Shown piece by piece: positions 1 through 6,094 of a stretch of 6,535 bases of DNA. A model generated the notes under the pieces. The model saw only the letters and a list, made by a program, of their open reading frames with translations. It made no database searches and was not told the origin of the DNA. Made by a program: the position numbers and the translations under genes. Each line of letters begins with the position of its first letter. The first letter of the stretch is position 1. The stretch is from assembly GCA_018054915.1 (NCBI GenBank), contig JAGPIR010000074.1, positions 1 to 6,535 of the forward strand, written 5' to 3'. Origin of the DNA: Allobrachymonas sp. (GTDB lineage: Bacteria; Pseudomonadota; Gammaproteobacteria; Burkholderiales; Burkholderiaceae_C).

Positions 1-333
1 CACTGGAGCTACGGGCCGTTTGCGTATGCCCCCTGGGGTGACTATTACGGCAGCATGTCGGATTGGGGCACCAGGACAGTGATGCGTCCCGTTCAGCATT
101 ACCGCTTGCGCCTGCGTATCGCTGACCGGGGGCAATCGACCATGCCGCATGCTGCAGCCCCTGCAGTTTATGACGCCAGCGCTTCGTATACGGGCCGGCC
201 ATTGGCGTTGCCGGTGGTCATGCCCTATTTGGTGCGCGCCGTTTTTGATGGTTTTCCTGGTTCCAGCGGAAAGACGCAACAGGTAATATTCGATAGCAAA
301 ACGGGGGAAAGGCTGCCAATCGGCGCGCCTTGA
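1..333 (+). CDS. DUF4136-like (probable lipoprotein), 3' end only
   Basis: The frame is open from the left edge to a TGA at 331-333, so this is the last 110 residues of a longer protein; the ATG at 55 is internal, not a start. The visible part begins with an aromatic and Gly/Pro-rich stretch (HWSYGPFAYAPWGDYYG), followed by a beta-strand-like segment YRLRLRIADR, a stretch PAVYDASASYTGRPLALPVVMPYLVRAVFDGFP, and a short tail. A strand carrying 'xLRIADR', then 'vYdAsAsy', then a helix ending in 'DGFP', resembles the C-terminal half of DUF4136 proteins of Burkholderiales. Those are usually secreted lipoproteins of unknown function that may lie near suhB. The signal peptide and lipobox would be outside the window. 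The family call rests on remembered resemblance, not a search; the reading frame itself is secure. Confidence 0.62.
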   Translation, partial: HWSYGPFAYAPWGDYYGSMSDWGTRTVMRPVQHYRLRLRIADRGQSTMPHAAAPAVYDASASYTGRPLALPVVMPYLVRAVFDGFPGSSGKTQQVIFDSKTGERLPIGAP

Positions 334-383
334 ACGCATCGGTGCTTGTCTTTTCTGAAACGAAGACGCTTTGGCGGGACATG

Positions 384-412
384 CTGACAAACCGGGTCTT
401 GTCGCTTAGAAT
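384..412 (+). promoter_or_regulatory. Candidate sigma70 promoter for suhB
   Basis: CTGACA (384-389, 5 of 6 matches to TTGACA), a spacer of exactly 17 bp, and TAGAAT (407-412, 5 of 6 matches to TATAAT). Transcription would start near 419, giving a leader of about 46 nt before the suhB ATG at 466. It is the only good promoter-like pair I see in the 132-bp gap (334-465). The rest of that gap holds one weak hairpin (GTCTT 348-352 with AAGAC 363-367) without a clear T-tract. Confidence 0.6.
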
Positions 413-465
413 CAGCAACCCATTGCGGCATCGCTCCGCTACCTTTTGGTTCTTACTGACCTGTT

Positions 466-1302
466 ATGACTGCTTCCCTGCACCCTATGCTTAATGTGGC
501 CATCAAGGCCGCCCGCGCCGCCGGCGCCATCATCAACCGGGCCTCCCTCGACATTGAGGCTGTGCGTGTCTCGCAGAAGCAGTCCAATGATTTCGTGACA
601 GAAGTGGACCATGCGGCTGAGCAGGTCATTATCAACACGCTGCTGACAGCCTATCCGCAACACGGCATTCTGGCCGAAGAATCGGGCTGTGAGCGCGGCA
701 ACCAGGGCAGCGACCATGTTTGGGTCATCGATCCGCTCGATGGCACCACCAATTTCATTCATGGGTTTCCCGTTTATTGTGTGAGCATTGCGCTGCAAGT
801 CCGTGGCAGGATGGAGCAAGCGGTCATTTACGATCCGTCTCGCAATGATTTGTTCACTGCTACGCGTGGTCGTGGTGCTTTTCTGAATGAGCGCCGCATC
901 CGTGTGAGCAAGCGCGTGCGCATGGCTGATTGCCTGATCGCCACTGGTTTTCCTTACCGTCCCGGACAGGATCATGAACAGTTCATGAAGATGTTCATGG
1001 ACATGATGCGCAGCACAGCGGGGGTACGCCGGCCCGGTTCGGCTGCGCTTGATCTGGCCTATGTGGCCGCAGGCTTCAGCGATGGTTTTTTTGAAACCGG
1101 ATTGCAGCCATGGGATGTGGCCGCAGGCAGTCTGCTGGTGCAGGAAGCGGGCGGTCTGGTGGGCAACTTTACCGGCGAAGCAGATTTTTTGCATGCGGGC
1201 GAATGTCTGGCCGCCAGCCCCAAGATCTATGGTCAGATGGTGCAGATGTTGCAGAAATACAGCCGCTATCGAGCCGATGCGGCAGCTGCGTCCGGAAACT
1301 GA
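466..1302 (+). CDS. suhB: SuhB-type inositol-1-monophosphatase
   Basis: This 278-residue protein belongs to the inositol monophosphatase family (Mg2+-dependent, Li+-sensitive sugar phosphatases). In E. coli SuhB also binds NusA and joins the rRNA antitermination complex. The first metal-site residues are E71 in AEESG, then D89, L91, D92, T94 and T95 in [12 protein letters not shown] (86-97). The second family signature is [16 protein letters not shown] (215-230), with metal ligand D217. D49 in TEVDHAAE matches the conserved N-terminal acidic residue. Many segments closely match E. coli SuhB (HPMLN near the start, [31 protein letters not shown]), and the length is usual. The ATG at 466 is chosen because it gives the longest conserved N-terminus; ATG 487 (M8) is possible, and neither has a clear Shine-Dalgarno sequence. 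It is the only gene of its unit and converges on the minus-strand cluster ending at 1382. Confidence 0.95.
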   Translation: MTASLHPMLNVAIKAARAAGAIINRASLDIEAVRVSQKQSNDFVTEVDHAAEQVIINTLLTAYPQHGILAEESGCERGNQGSDHVWVIDPLDGTTNFIHGFPVYCVSIALQVRGRMEQAVIYDPSRNDLFTATRGRGAFLNERRIRVSKRVRMADCLIATGFPYRPGQDHEQFMKMFMDMMRSTAGVRRPGSAALDLAYVAAGFSDGFFETGLQPWDVAAGSLLVQEAGGLVGNFTGEADFLHAGECLAASPKIYGQMVQMLQKYSRYRADAAAASGN

Positions 1303-1309
1303 TTCCAGG

Positions 1310-1354
1310 AACCGGTCCGCGAGCCGGGAGTAATGGTCTGGATCACCGGTTTTT
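1310..1354 (+). terminator. Weak candidate terminator after suhB
   Basis: AACCGGT (1310-1316) and ACCGGTT (1345-1351) form a perfect 7-bp inverted repeat. CC (1317-1318) can also pair with GG (1340-1341) across a small bulge. The right arm runs into five T (1350-1354). The large loop makes this a mediocre intrinsic terminator. It lies in the 79-bp gap between the convergent suhB and DNA glycosylase genes, where a terminator is expected. Confidence 0.35.
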
Positions 1355-1381
1355 CCCGTTTCATCGAGGCGGGTGTGCGGG

Positions 1382-1933
1382 TCATTTGCACAAGCCGTAT
1401 TGCATCAGTATTTCGCGCCATGCGCTGAGTTTGCGCTCCAGGCTCCAGCTTGCGTTGGCGGGGCTCGTCGAAGGCAATTTGTGCACGGGCAGACCCAAGG
1501 CGGCTGTGTGCCGGTGATGGCGCCAGCTTTCTCCGCCGTTGTGGGCAATGGCCTGCAGATGCACACACCGTTTGGCGAGTGCCGCAAAATCATTGACCGT
1601 TGGGTTGCAAATGGAACTATCGAGACTTCCTTGCCGGTGGCAACTGGCGTAAACGTCCCAGATGCCCAGTCCGCGCTGAAGGGCTGCGGCGCAACGTGCG
1701 GGATAAGGTTGGTCGGGCAGGTCAACATGCCACAACAAGCCCAGAATTTGCCAGAACTGGTTGTGCGGATGGGCGTAGTACTGCTGCATCTGCAGCGAAC
1801 GAATGCCAGGAAAACTCCCAAGGATGAGCAACCGAGTATCAGCGTTGCAGACCGGATCAAGGCCATTGAGCAGCGGGCTGGCCTGCGCAATCGCGGTGTT
1901 GCAGCAGGGAGCTGATTCCGTCACTCGCGCCAA
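1382..1933 (-). CDS. DNA-deoxyinosine glycosylase (UDG superfamily, family 6)
   Basis: The protein (183 residues from TTG, 180 from GTG) fits the hypoxanthine-DNA glycosylase branch of the uracil-DNA glycosylase superfamily, which excises deaminated adenine from DNA. Motif 1 is LLILGSFPGIRSLQMQQYYA (35-54), followed by HPHNQFW (55-61), whose N58 sits where the family has its key Asn. The C-terminal motif is LPSTSPANA (153-161). Start choice: the TTG at 1933-1931 has a GGTGG seven bases upstream (1945-1941) and overlaps the glycosyltransferase gene by 13 bp. The alternative GTG at 1924-1922 overlaps the upstream TGA as GTGA. Either arrangement implies translational coupling to the glycosyltransferase. 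The first in-frame ATG (M49) lies inside motif 1 and is too late. It is the last gene of the minus-strand cluster. The family is recognised from motifs; activity on inosine rather than uracil is inferred. Confidence 0.85.
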   Translation of the reverse strand: MARVTESAPCCNTAIAQASPLLNGLDPVCNADTRLLILGSFPGIRSLQMQQYYAHPHNQFWQILGLLWHVDLPDQPYPARCAAALQRGLGIWDVYASCHRQGSLDSSICNPTVNDFAALAKRCVHLQAIAHNGGESWRHHRHTAALGLPVHKLPSTSPANASWSLERKLSAWREILMQYGLCK

Positions 1934-2712
1934 TGGTCGGCCACCCAGGCGGCGGGTTCGATGTGGCGCAACCGCCGGTTACGCCGCCCGGCCAAGGCGT
2001 CGGGTGGATTGCATTCGCCGTGGAAGATCACAATGCGTGCACCGGCTGGAACAAATGGAGGTTTCCAGAAATTGGTGGGCCACGACGGAATGCAGTGGTA
2101 CTTGAAGCTCGGGCACCAGTCCTTGGGCCAATAGGCAAGTTTGCCTTGCCGATGCAGAAAATCCGACAGGTAGGCCTGCTCGTTGCGGAACTGCTGACGG
2201 ATTTCTGCGAAGTGGGCGCGAAAATAATCGAGCACATCCGGATGTGCGCCCGCCTCGAAGCGGTACACCGATGAATTGCCGGTGATGCGCCTGGGGCGCT
2301 TGTAATCGTGAATGATGAGAAAGCTGCCGGGATAGGTGAAAAAATCGTCCAGCGCGCCGGTGATGACCACATCCACATCCAGAAACAGCACCGAGCCTTG
2401 CAGGCCGTACTTGTCGCACAAATCAGCGCTGAACGTGGTGAGTTTGTTCCAGCCGCGTTCCGGAATGCCCGCTGGTAAGGCCAATGCAGGAATGGGAAAG
2501 CACTCCACTTCACTGCGGATACCGTCGGCCTTGTCGGTGAGGCAGATGAAACGGAAAGGACCCTGCAGGTTCCGGTGCACCATGCCGTAGAGACGGTTGA
2601 CATATTCCGGCCCGTATTTGACGCCCCATTTCATGCACAGGATGTTGCGCTGAGCGGTATCAGAGGTGGCAGAGGCAGAGGTGGCCGCGGAAACGGCGGT
2701 CGAAGACGGCAT
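1921..2712 (-). CDS. Putative GT-A-fold glycosyltransferase
   Basis: This is a 263-residue protein without a signal peptide or clear membrane segment, so probably cytoplasmic. The core starts with a strand NILCMKWG (23-30), then YGPEYVNRLYGMVHRNL (33-49) and FRFICLTD (53-60), an arrangement typical of nucleotide-sugar-binding GT-A folds. SVLFLDVDVVI (107-117) carries the metal-binding DxD as D112-V-D114. NEQAYLSDFL (178-187) and IFHGECNP (229-236), with H231 as a likely third metal ligand, resemble features of GT8-like enzymes. Donor and acceptor cannot be told from sequence. Residues 2-20 are almost all Ser, Ala, Thr and Val and are probably disordered. The ATG at 2712 lacks a Shine-Dalgarno sequence; ATG 2634 (M27) is possible but would remove the first strand. 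The gene starts 21 bp after the yhbY stop and overlaps the DNA glycosylase, so the three are probably co-transcribed. A polysaccharide or LPS role is only a guess. Confidence 0.75.
   Translation of the reverse strand: MPSSTAVSAATSASATSDTAQRNILCMKWGVKYGPEYVNRLYGMVHRNLQGPFRFICLTDKADGIRSEVECFPIPALALPAGIPERGWNKLTTFSADLCDKYGLQGSVLFLDVDVVITGALDDFFTYPGSFLIIHDYKRPRRITGNSSVYRFEAGAHPDVLDYFRAHFAEIRQQFRNEQAYLSDFLHRQGKLAYWPKDWCPSFKYHCIPSWPTNFWKPPFVPAGARIVIFHGECNPPDALAGRRNRRLRHIEPAAWVADHWRE
2661..2685. repeat. Tandem 15-bp repeat in the glycosyltransferase N-terminus
   Basis: CAGAGGTGGC occurs at 2661-2670 and again at 2676-2685, a period of 15 bp (five codons), with another AGAGG between. On the coding strand it encodes the Ala/Thr/Ser-rich residues near positions 10-17 of the glycosyltransferase. 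The period is a multiple of three, so gain or loss of a unit keeps the frame. It looks like a slippage product rather than a regulatory site. Confidence 0.55.
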
Positions 2713-2733
2713 GGTAGTGTGTGAGAACGTGGA

Positions 2734-3207
2734 TCAGTCAGATTGTTGTTTTTTGTTTGAAATTTTCTTCGGCCGTGCACGCTTGACTTTGCCGCTGGGC
2801 GTAATCCGTTCATTGCCCAGCACGCGCACCATGCGCACCTCGGGGCGTTGTCCGCCACGCTTGCTGTACTTGAGAACCTTGACTTCACGTGGGCCGGGTT
2901 TGCGGTCTTCGTTGGCAGACTTGATTTTTTCGGGCAAGGGGCGCCAGAGCACGAGCAGTTTCCCGATGTGCTGGATGGGGGCGGCGTCAAGCTGCTCAAC
3001 CATGGATTGGAACGTCAGCTCTCGGGCGGTGCGGTCGTCTTCGGCTACGCGCACCTTGATGAGGCCATGGGCATTGAGCGCAGCATTCGCCTCGTGCAGC
3101 ACGGCATCGGTCAGGCCGTCGGCGCCGATCATGACGACGGGATCAAGATGATGGGCTGCGGCGCGATGCACCTTGCGTTCAGCGGGAGTCAATACAATCT
3201 GGGGCAT
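2734..3207 (-). CDS. yhbY: YhbY-like RNA-binding protein (CRM domain)
   Basis: The protein has 157 residues. Residues 1-90 form a CRM (YhbY) domain: LTPAERKVHRAAAHHLDPVVMIGADGLTDAVL, with the GxxG-type loop G28-A-D-G31, then HGLIKVRV (47-54) and the closing strand IGKLLVLWRP (81-90). These align with E. coli YhbY (LKPVVLLGSNGLTEGVL, LIKVKI, IGKTLVLYRP), a pre-50S-associated protein. Residues 91-157 form an extra, strongly basic tail (KYSKRGGQRP, SGKVKRARPKKISNKK) absent from the roughly 97-residue E. coli protein and probably an added RNA-binding extension. The ATG at 3207-3205 is chosen because homology begins there. The frame stays open to 3591, but that part is antisense to rlmE and has no YhbY character. 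No clear Shine-Dalgarno is seen. It is divergent from rlmE, with 27 bp between start codons, and first in the yhbY-glycosyltransferase-DNA glycosylase cluster. Confidence 0.92.
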   Translation of the reverse strand: MPQIVLTPAERKVHRAAAHHLDPVVMIGADGLTDAVLHEANAALNAHGLIKVRVAEDDRTARELTFQSMVEQLDAAPIQHIGKLLVLWRPLPEKIKSANEDRKPGPREVKVLKYSKRGGQRPEVRMVRVLGNERITPSGKVKRARPKKISNKKQQSD

Positions 3208-3234
3208 GGATGGGTATGTGGATAGAAACAATCG

Positions 3235-3903
3235 ATGAAAATCAAGACCAAAAGCAAAAAAGTCAACAAGGCGTGGCTCAATGACCACGTCAACGATCCC
3301 TATGTAAAGCTTGCGCAGAAAGAGGGTTACCGTGCCCGCGCTGCCTACAAACTCAAGGAAATTGACGAAGCATTGCACCTGATCCGGCCTGGCCAGACCG
3401 TGGTGGACTTGGGCAGCGCACCAGGGGCCTGGAGCCAGTATCTGCGGCGCAAACTTGCCCCGCAAGGAGCGGCGACAGGCGCACTCAATGGACGCATTAT
3501 CGCACTGGACATCCTGCCGATGGAGCCCGTTGAGGGGGTGCAGTTCCTGCAGGGTGATTTCCGGGAAGAAACCGTCTTGCAGAAGTTGCAAAGCTTTTTA
3601 CAGGGCAAGAAAGCCGATGTGGTCGTCTCGGACATGGCTCCTAACCTGTCAGGCGTGGAGTCAGCCGATTCAGCGCGTGTGGCGCATCTGATTGAGCTTG
3701 CAGTGGAATTTGCGCAGCAGCACATGAAACCTGAAGGGGCGCTGGTGGTCAAGATGTTTCACGGCAGTGGCTATAGCCAGCTGGTGGAATTGTTCAGGCA
3801 GTATTTTGTAACTGTCCGGCCGATTAAGCCCAAGGCTTCGCGTGATAAATCGTCAGAAACGTTCCTGGTTGGAATGAAGCTGAAACACCCTAACCAGAAA
3901 TAA
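3235..3903 (+). CDS. rlmE: 23S rRNA (uridine2552-2'-O)-methyltransferase RlmE
   Basis: This 222-residue Rossmann-fold methyltransferase (FtsJ/RrmJ) uses S-adenosylmethionine to 2'-O-methylate U2552 (E. coli numbering) in the A-loop of 23S rRNA, late in 50S assembly. The K-D-K-E catalytic set is present: K39 in RAAYKL, D133 in [11 protein letters not shown]173 in VVKMF and E208 in SSETFLV. The cofactor motif I is [15 protein letters not shown] (56-70). The basic N-terminus ([13 protein letters not shown]) and [12 protein letters not shown] (33-44) fit rRNA binding. Length is close to the E. coli enzyme (209), the surplus being a short insert around 76-86 and a few terminal residues. ATG 3235 is the only plausible start and has no clear Shine-Dalgarno. 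It lies 170 bp upstream of ftsH on the same strand. In E. coli it is heat-inducible together with ftsH; here a separate heat-shock promoter lies between the two genes. Confidence 0.97.
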   Translation: MKIKTKSKKVNKAWLNDHVNDPYVKLAQKEGYRARAAYKLKEIDEALHLIRPGQTVVDLGSAPGAWSQYLRRKLAPQGAATGALNGRIIALDILPMEPVEGVQFLQGDFREETVLQKLQSFLQGKKADVVVSDMAPNLSGVESADSARVAHLIELAVEFAQQHMKPEGALVVKMFHGSGYSQLVELFRQYFVTVRPIKPKASRDKSSETFLVGMKLKHPNQK

Positions 3904-3923
3904 GCCACCATAGGCGCTGCATG

Positions 3924-3959
3924 AGAGTCCGGCAGGTACTCTGATTGGGCTATTGCCCA
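3924..3959 (+). other. Two short hairpins after rlmE
   Basis: AGAGTCC (3924-3930) can pair with GG-t-ACTCT (3935-3942) around a GGCA loop. TGGGC (3946-3950) pairs with GCCCA (3955-3959) around TATT. They lie 20-56 bp after the rlmE stop and before the ftsH heat-shock promoter. Neither is followed by a T-tract, so an intrinsic terminator is not supported; they may protect the rlmE transcript 3' end or act as pause sites. Confidence 0.3.
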
Positions 3960-3994
3960 CCATGGAGAATGTCCGGCGGAAACTGCTGGAATTC

Positions 3995-4022
3995 CTTGAA
4001 ACCTTTAGAATGGCCCCCATCT
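3995..4022 (+). promoter_or_regulatory. Sigma32 (RpoH) heat-shock promoter of ftsH
   Basis: CTTGAAA (3995-4001), a 13-bp spacer (4002-4014) and CCCCATCT (4015-4022) match the sigma32 consensus CTTGAAA-N(11-16)-CCCCATnT at every specified base. The predicted transcription start is near 4029, leaving a leader of about 45 nt before the TTG at 4074. A TAGAAT (4006-4011) inside the spacer could be a sigma70 -10 box, but its -35 position is poor. In E. coli ftsH is a sigma32 target and FtsH degrades sigma32, so this site would close the same feedback loop. Confidence 0.82.
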
Positions 4023-4044
4023 TTCGATACGATTGCCACTTTTT

Positions 4045-4067
4045 TTCCAGATCCTTGTTGATCGGAG
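4045..4067 (+). promoter_or_regulatory. Possible RNA-thermometer hairpin over the ftsH RBS
   Basis: In the predicted ftsH leader, UUCC (4045-4048) and GAUC (4050-4053) can pair with GAUC (4060-4063) and GGAG (4064-4067), leaving A4049 bulged and a CUUGUU loop (4054-4059). All four bases of the Shine-Dalgarno GGAG are paired, one through a U-G wobble, and the left arm is the end of a run of seven U (4040-4046). Short, bulged, U-rich pairing over the ribosome-binding site of a heat-shock gene is the pattern of fourU- and ROSE-type thermometers. The pairing is read by eye; no energy was computed. Confidence 0.4.
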
Positions 4068-4073
4068 CGCTCC
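4064..4073 (+). promoter_or_regulatory. ftsH RBS in a 10-bp palindrome, deciding a TTG start
   Basis: GGAGCGCTCC is a perfect palindrome directly abutting the TTG at 4074. Its left half GGAG (4064-4067) is a good Shine-Dalgarno core with six bases to the TTG, which supports TTG as the real ftsH start. The right half CUCC is complementary to the same GGAG, but a fold within this decamer would have a very tight loop. Confidence 0.7.
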
Positions 4074-5996
4074 TTGAATAAACAATGGTTTCCCAAAATT
4101 GCGGTATGGCTCGTGATTTTCATGGTCATGTTCACCCTCTTCAAGCATTTTGAAGGGCGTGAAACGGCCAATGTGACGACGCTGGACTATTCCGAATTCA
4201 TCGCCCAGGTCAACGACCGCAAGATCAAGAAGGCCACCATCCAGGAAGGTACCGGACGCAGTGCCGAAATTACCGCTACAACGGTAGACGACAAGGCTGT
4301 CCGCACCATAGCCACGAGCATGGATCAGGGGCTGATTGGCGACCTGATCAAGTCGGACGTCAAGTTCAGTGTCAAGCCACGTGAGGAGGGGTCGCTGCTG
4401 CTGGCTATCCTGCTCAATTACGGGCCGATCCTGCTCATCATGGTAGTGTTTCTTTATTTCATGCGCCAGATGCAAGGGGGTGGCAAAGGTGGCGCCTTCA
4501 GCTTTGGCAAAAGCAAGGCGCGCATGGTGGACGAGAACAACAACCAGATCACCTTCTCCGATGTGGCGGGTGCCGACGAGGCCAAGGAAGAAGTCAAGGA
4601 AGTAGTTGATTTCCTAAGAGATCCCCAGAAATTCCAGAAGCTGGGTGGCCGCATACCACGCGGTTTGCTGCTGGTGGGCCCGCCTGGAACCGGCAAGACC
4701 CTGTTGGCCAAGGCCATTGCTGGCGAAGCCAAGGTGCCGTTCTTCAGTATTTCGGGTTCCGATTTTGTGGAAATGTTTGTGGGCGTTGGCGCTGCGCGTG
4801 TGCGCGACATGTTCGAAAATGCCAAGAAAAATGCTCCCTGCATCATCTTCATTGATGAAATCGATGCCGTGGGCCGTCAGCGTGGTGCGGGCCTTGGGGG
4901 CGGAAACGACGAGCGCGAGCAGACCCTCAACCAGATGCTGGTTGAAATGGACGGATTCGAAACCAATCTGGGTGTGATCGTGGTGGCCGCCACCAACCGT
5001 CCAGACATTCTCGACCAGGCACTGTTGCGTCCCGGCCGTTTTGACCGGCAAGTATATGTTTCGCTGCCTGACATTCGTGGCCGTGAGCAAATCCTGAATG
5101 TGCACATGCGCAAGATTCCCGTGTCGCAGGACGTGAATGTGTCGCTCATTGCGCGCGGAACACCCGGCATGAGCGGGGCGGACCTGGCCAACCTGTGCAA
5201 CGAGGCTGCTCTTATGGCGGCACGCCGCAATGCGCGCCTGGTGGAAATGCAGGACTTTGAAAAGGCCAAAGATAAGATTTTCATGGGGCCGGAGCGCCGA
5301 TCCATGATCATGTCGGAAGAAGAAAAACGGGCCACGGCCTACCACGAATCAGGTCACGCCATCGTGGCGGAAATGCTGCCTGGAACCGATCCGGTGCACA
5401 AGGTCACGATCATGCCGAGGGGGCGTGCCTTGGGTGTAACTTGGCAGTTGCCCGAGCGAGACCGTTACAGCCAGTATTACGACCAGATGCTCAATGAAAT
5501 CAGCGTGCTGTTTGGCGGACGTATTGCTGAAGATCTGTTCGTGAAAAAAATCTCCACAGGCGCCTCCAATGATTATGAGCGAGCCACCAAGACGGCGCGT
5601 GACATGGTCACTCGTTATGGCATGAGCCCTGAGATGGGGCCGATGGTGTATGCCGAAAACGAGGGAGAAGTATTCTTGGGGCGTAGCGTGACCAAGACCA
5701 CCAGCATCAGCGAGGCCACCCAGCAGAAAGTGGACAATGAAATCCGCCGCATTCTGGAAGAACAATATGCCGTGGCGCAAAACATCCTGGAAAACAACCG
5801 GGACAAGATGGAGGCCATGACGACGGCGCTGATGAAGTGGGAAACCATTGGCCGGGAGCAGGTCGAAGACATCATGGCTGGGCGTGAGCCGCAGCCACCA
5901 CAGGATTGGACGCCACGCCTGCCACCGCGTGATGGTGGTGGCAGCAACCTGCCGCCCGCATTGCCCGAAGCCAAGCCCACTCCCACGCCGGGCTAA
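4074..5996 (+). CDS. ftsH: ATP-dependent zinc metalloprotease FtsH
   Basis: FtsH is the membrane-bound hexameric AAA+ protease that degrades misfolded membrane proteins and, in E. coli, sigma32 and LpxC. The 640 residues show TM1 (about 8-24), a periplasmic domain (about 28-105), TM2 (about 108-130), and a Gly-rich linker ([17 protein letters not shown]). The AAA domain has Walker A GPPGTGKT (202-209), pore loop MFVGVG (234-239), Walker B IIFIDEID (257-264), and the second region of homology [18 protein letters not shown] (307-324) with arginines R319 and R322. The M41 peptidase has HESGH (H424, E425, H428) and third zinc ligand D500 in [12 protein letters not shown]. The tail from 606 is Pro-rich. 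Length is usual and no key residue is missing. It starts with TTG, supported by GGAG six bases upstream; the next in-frame ATG would cut into TM1. A sigma32 promoter precedes it and a strong terminator-like hairpin follows. Confidence 0.98.
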   Translation: MNKQWFPKIAVWLVIFMVMFTLFKHFEGRETANVTTLDYSEFIAQVNDRKIKKATIQEGTGRSAEITATTVDDKAVRTIATSMDQGLIGDLIKSDVKFSVKPREEGSLLLAILLNYGPILLIMVVFLYFMRQMQGGGKGGAFSFGKSKARMVDENNNQITFSDVAGADEAKEEVKEVVDFLRDPQKFQKLGGRIPRGLLLVGPPGTGKTLLAKAIAGEAKVPFFSISGSDFVEMFVGVGAARVRDMFENAKKNAPCIIFIDEIDAVGRQRGAGLGGGNDEREQTLNQMLVEMDGFETNLGVIVVAATNRPDILDQALLRPGRFDRQVYVSLPDIRGREQILNVHMRKIPVSQDVNVSLIARGTPGMSGADLANLCNEAALMAARRNARLVEMQDFEKAKDKIFMGPERRSMIMSEEEKRATAYHESGHAIVAEMLPGTDPVHKVTIMPRGRALGVTWQLPERDRYSQYYDQMLNEISVLFGGRIAEDLFVKKISTGASNDYERATKTARDMVTRYGMSPEMGPMVYAENEGEVFLGRSVTKTTSISEATQQKVDNEIRRILEEQYAVAQNILENNRDKMEAMTTALMKWETIGREQVEDIMAGREPQPPQDWTPRLPPRDGGGSNLPPALPEAKPTPTPG

Positions 5997-6031
5997 GCCC
6001 AAACCCGGACGTTTTCCTGATTAATCCATTC

Positions 6032-6070
6032 CAACGCCACCCCTCCTTGGGCAGTGGCGTTGTTGCTTGT
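6032..6070 (+). terminator. Rho-independent terminator (or attenuator) after ftsH
   Basis: CAACGCCAC (6032-6040) and GTGGCGTTG (6054-6062) form a perfect 9-bp stem. CCC (6041-6043) and GGG (6049-6051) can extend it inside with a two-base bulge. It is followed by the T-rich TTGCTTGT (6063-6070). The stem begins 35 bp after the ftsH stop and ends 32 bp before the folP start. The imperfect T-tract suggests partial termination, so folP may get reduced read-through from ftsH. I see no convincing separate promoter for folP in the remaining space. Confidence 0.72.
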
Positions 6071-6094
6071 TCGTCATCTGTTTTTAACGAAATC

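Noticed and set aside
321..328. Palindrome GGCGCGCC at the end of the DUF4136-like gene
   Set aside because: An isolated 8-bp palindrome within coding sequence, expected by chance in GC-rich DNA; no T-tract or second copy nearby.
439..1194. 251-residue minus-strand ORF opposite suhB
   Set aside because: It fully overlaps unmistakable SuhB coding sequence and has no recognisable motif.
1373..1915. 180-residue plus-strand ORF opposite the DNA glycosylase gene
   Set aside because: The minus strand carries clear family-6 UDG motifs (GSFPGIRS, NQFW, PSTSPAN); the plus-strand translation shows no domain and is a shadow.
3208..3591. Open frame extending the yhbY reading frame upstream on the minus strand, giving a 285-residue ORF
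   Set aside because: It lies antisense to the well-conserved rlmE, has no YhbY similarity before MPQIVLTPAE, and homology begins at the ATG at 3207.
4040..4046. Run of seven T between rlmE and ftsH as a terminator tail for rlmE
   Set aside because: No stable GC-rich hairpin precedes it directly, and it lies downstream of the predicted ftsH transcription start, where it fits better as part of the leader.
4614..6002. Long minus-strand ORFs (243 and 217 residues) opposite ftsH
   Set aside because: They are antisense to conserved AAA and protease domains, rich in His and Arg with no domain features, as expected of shadows in GC-rich sequence.
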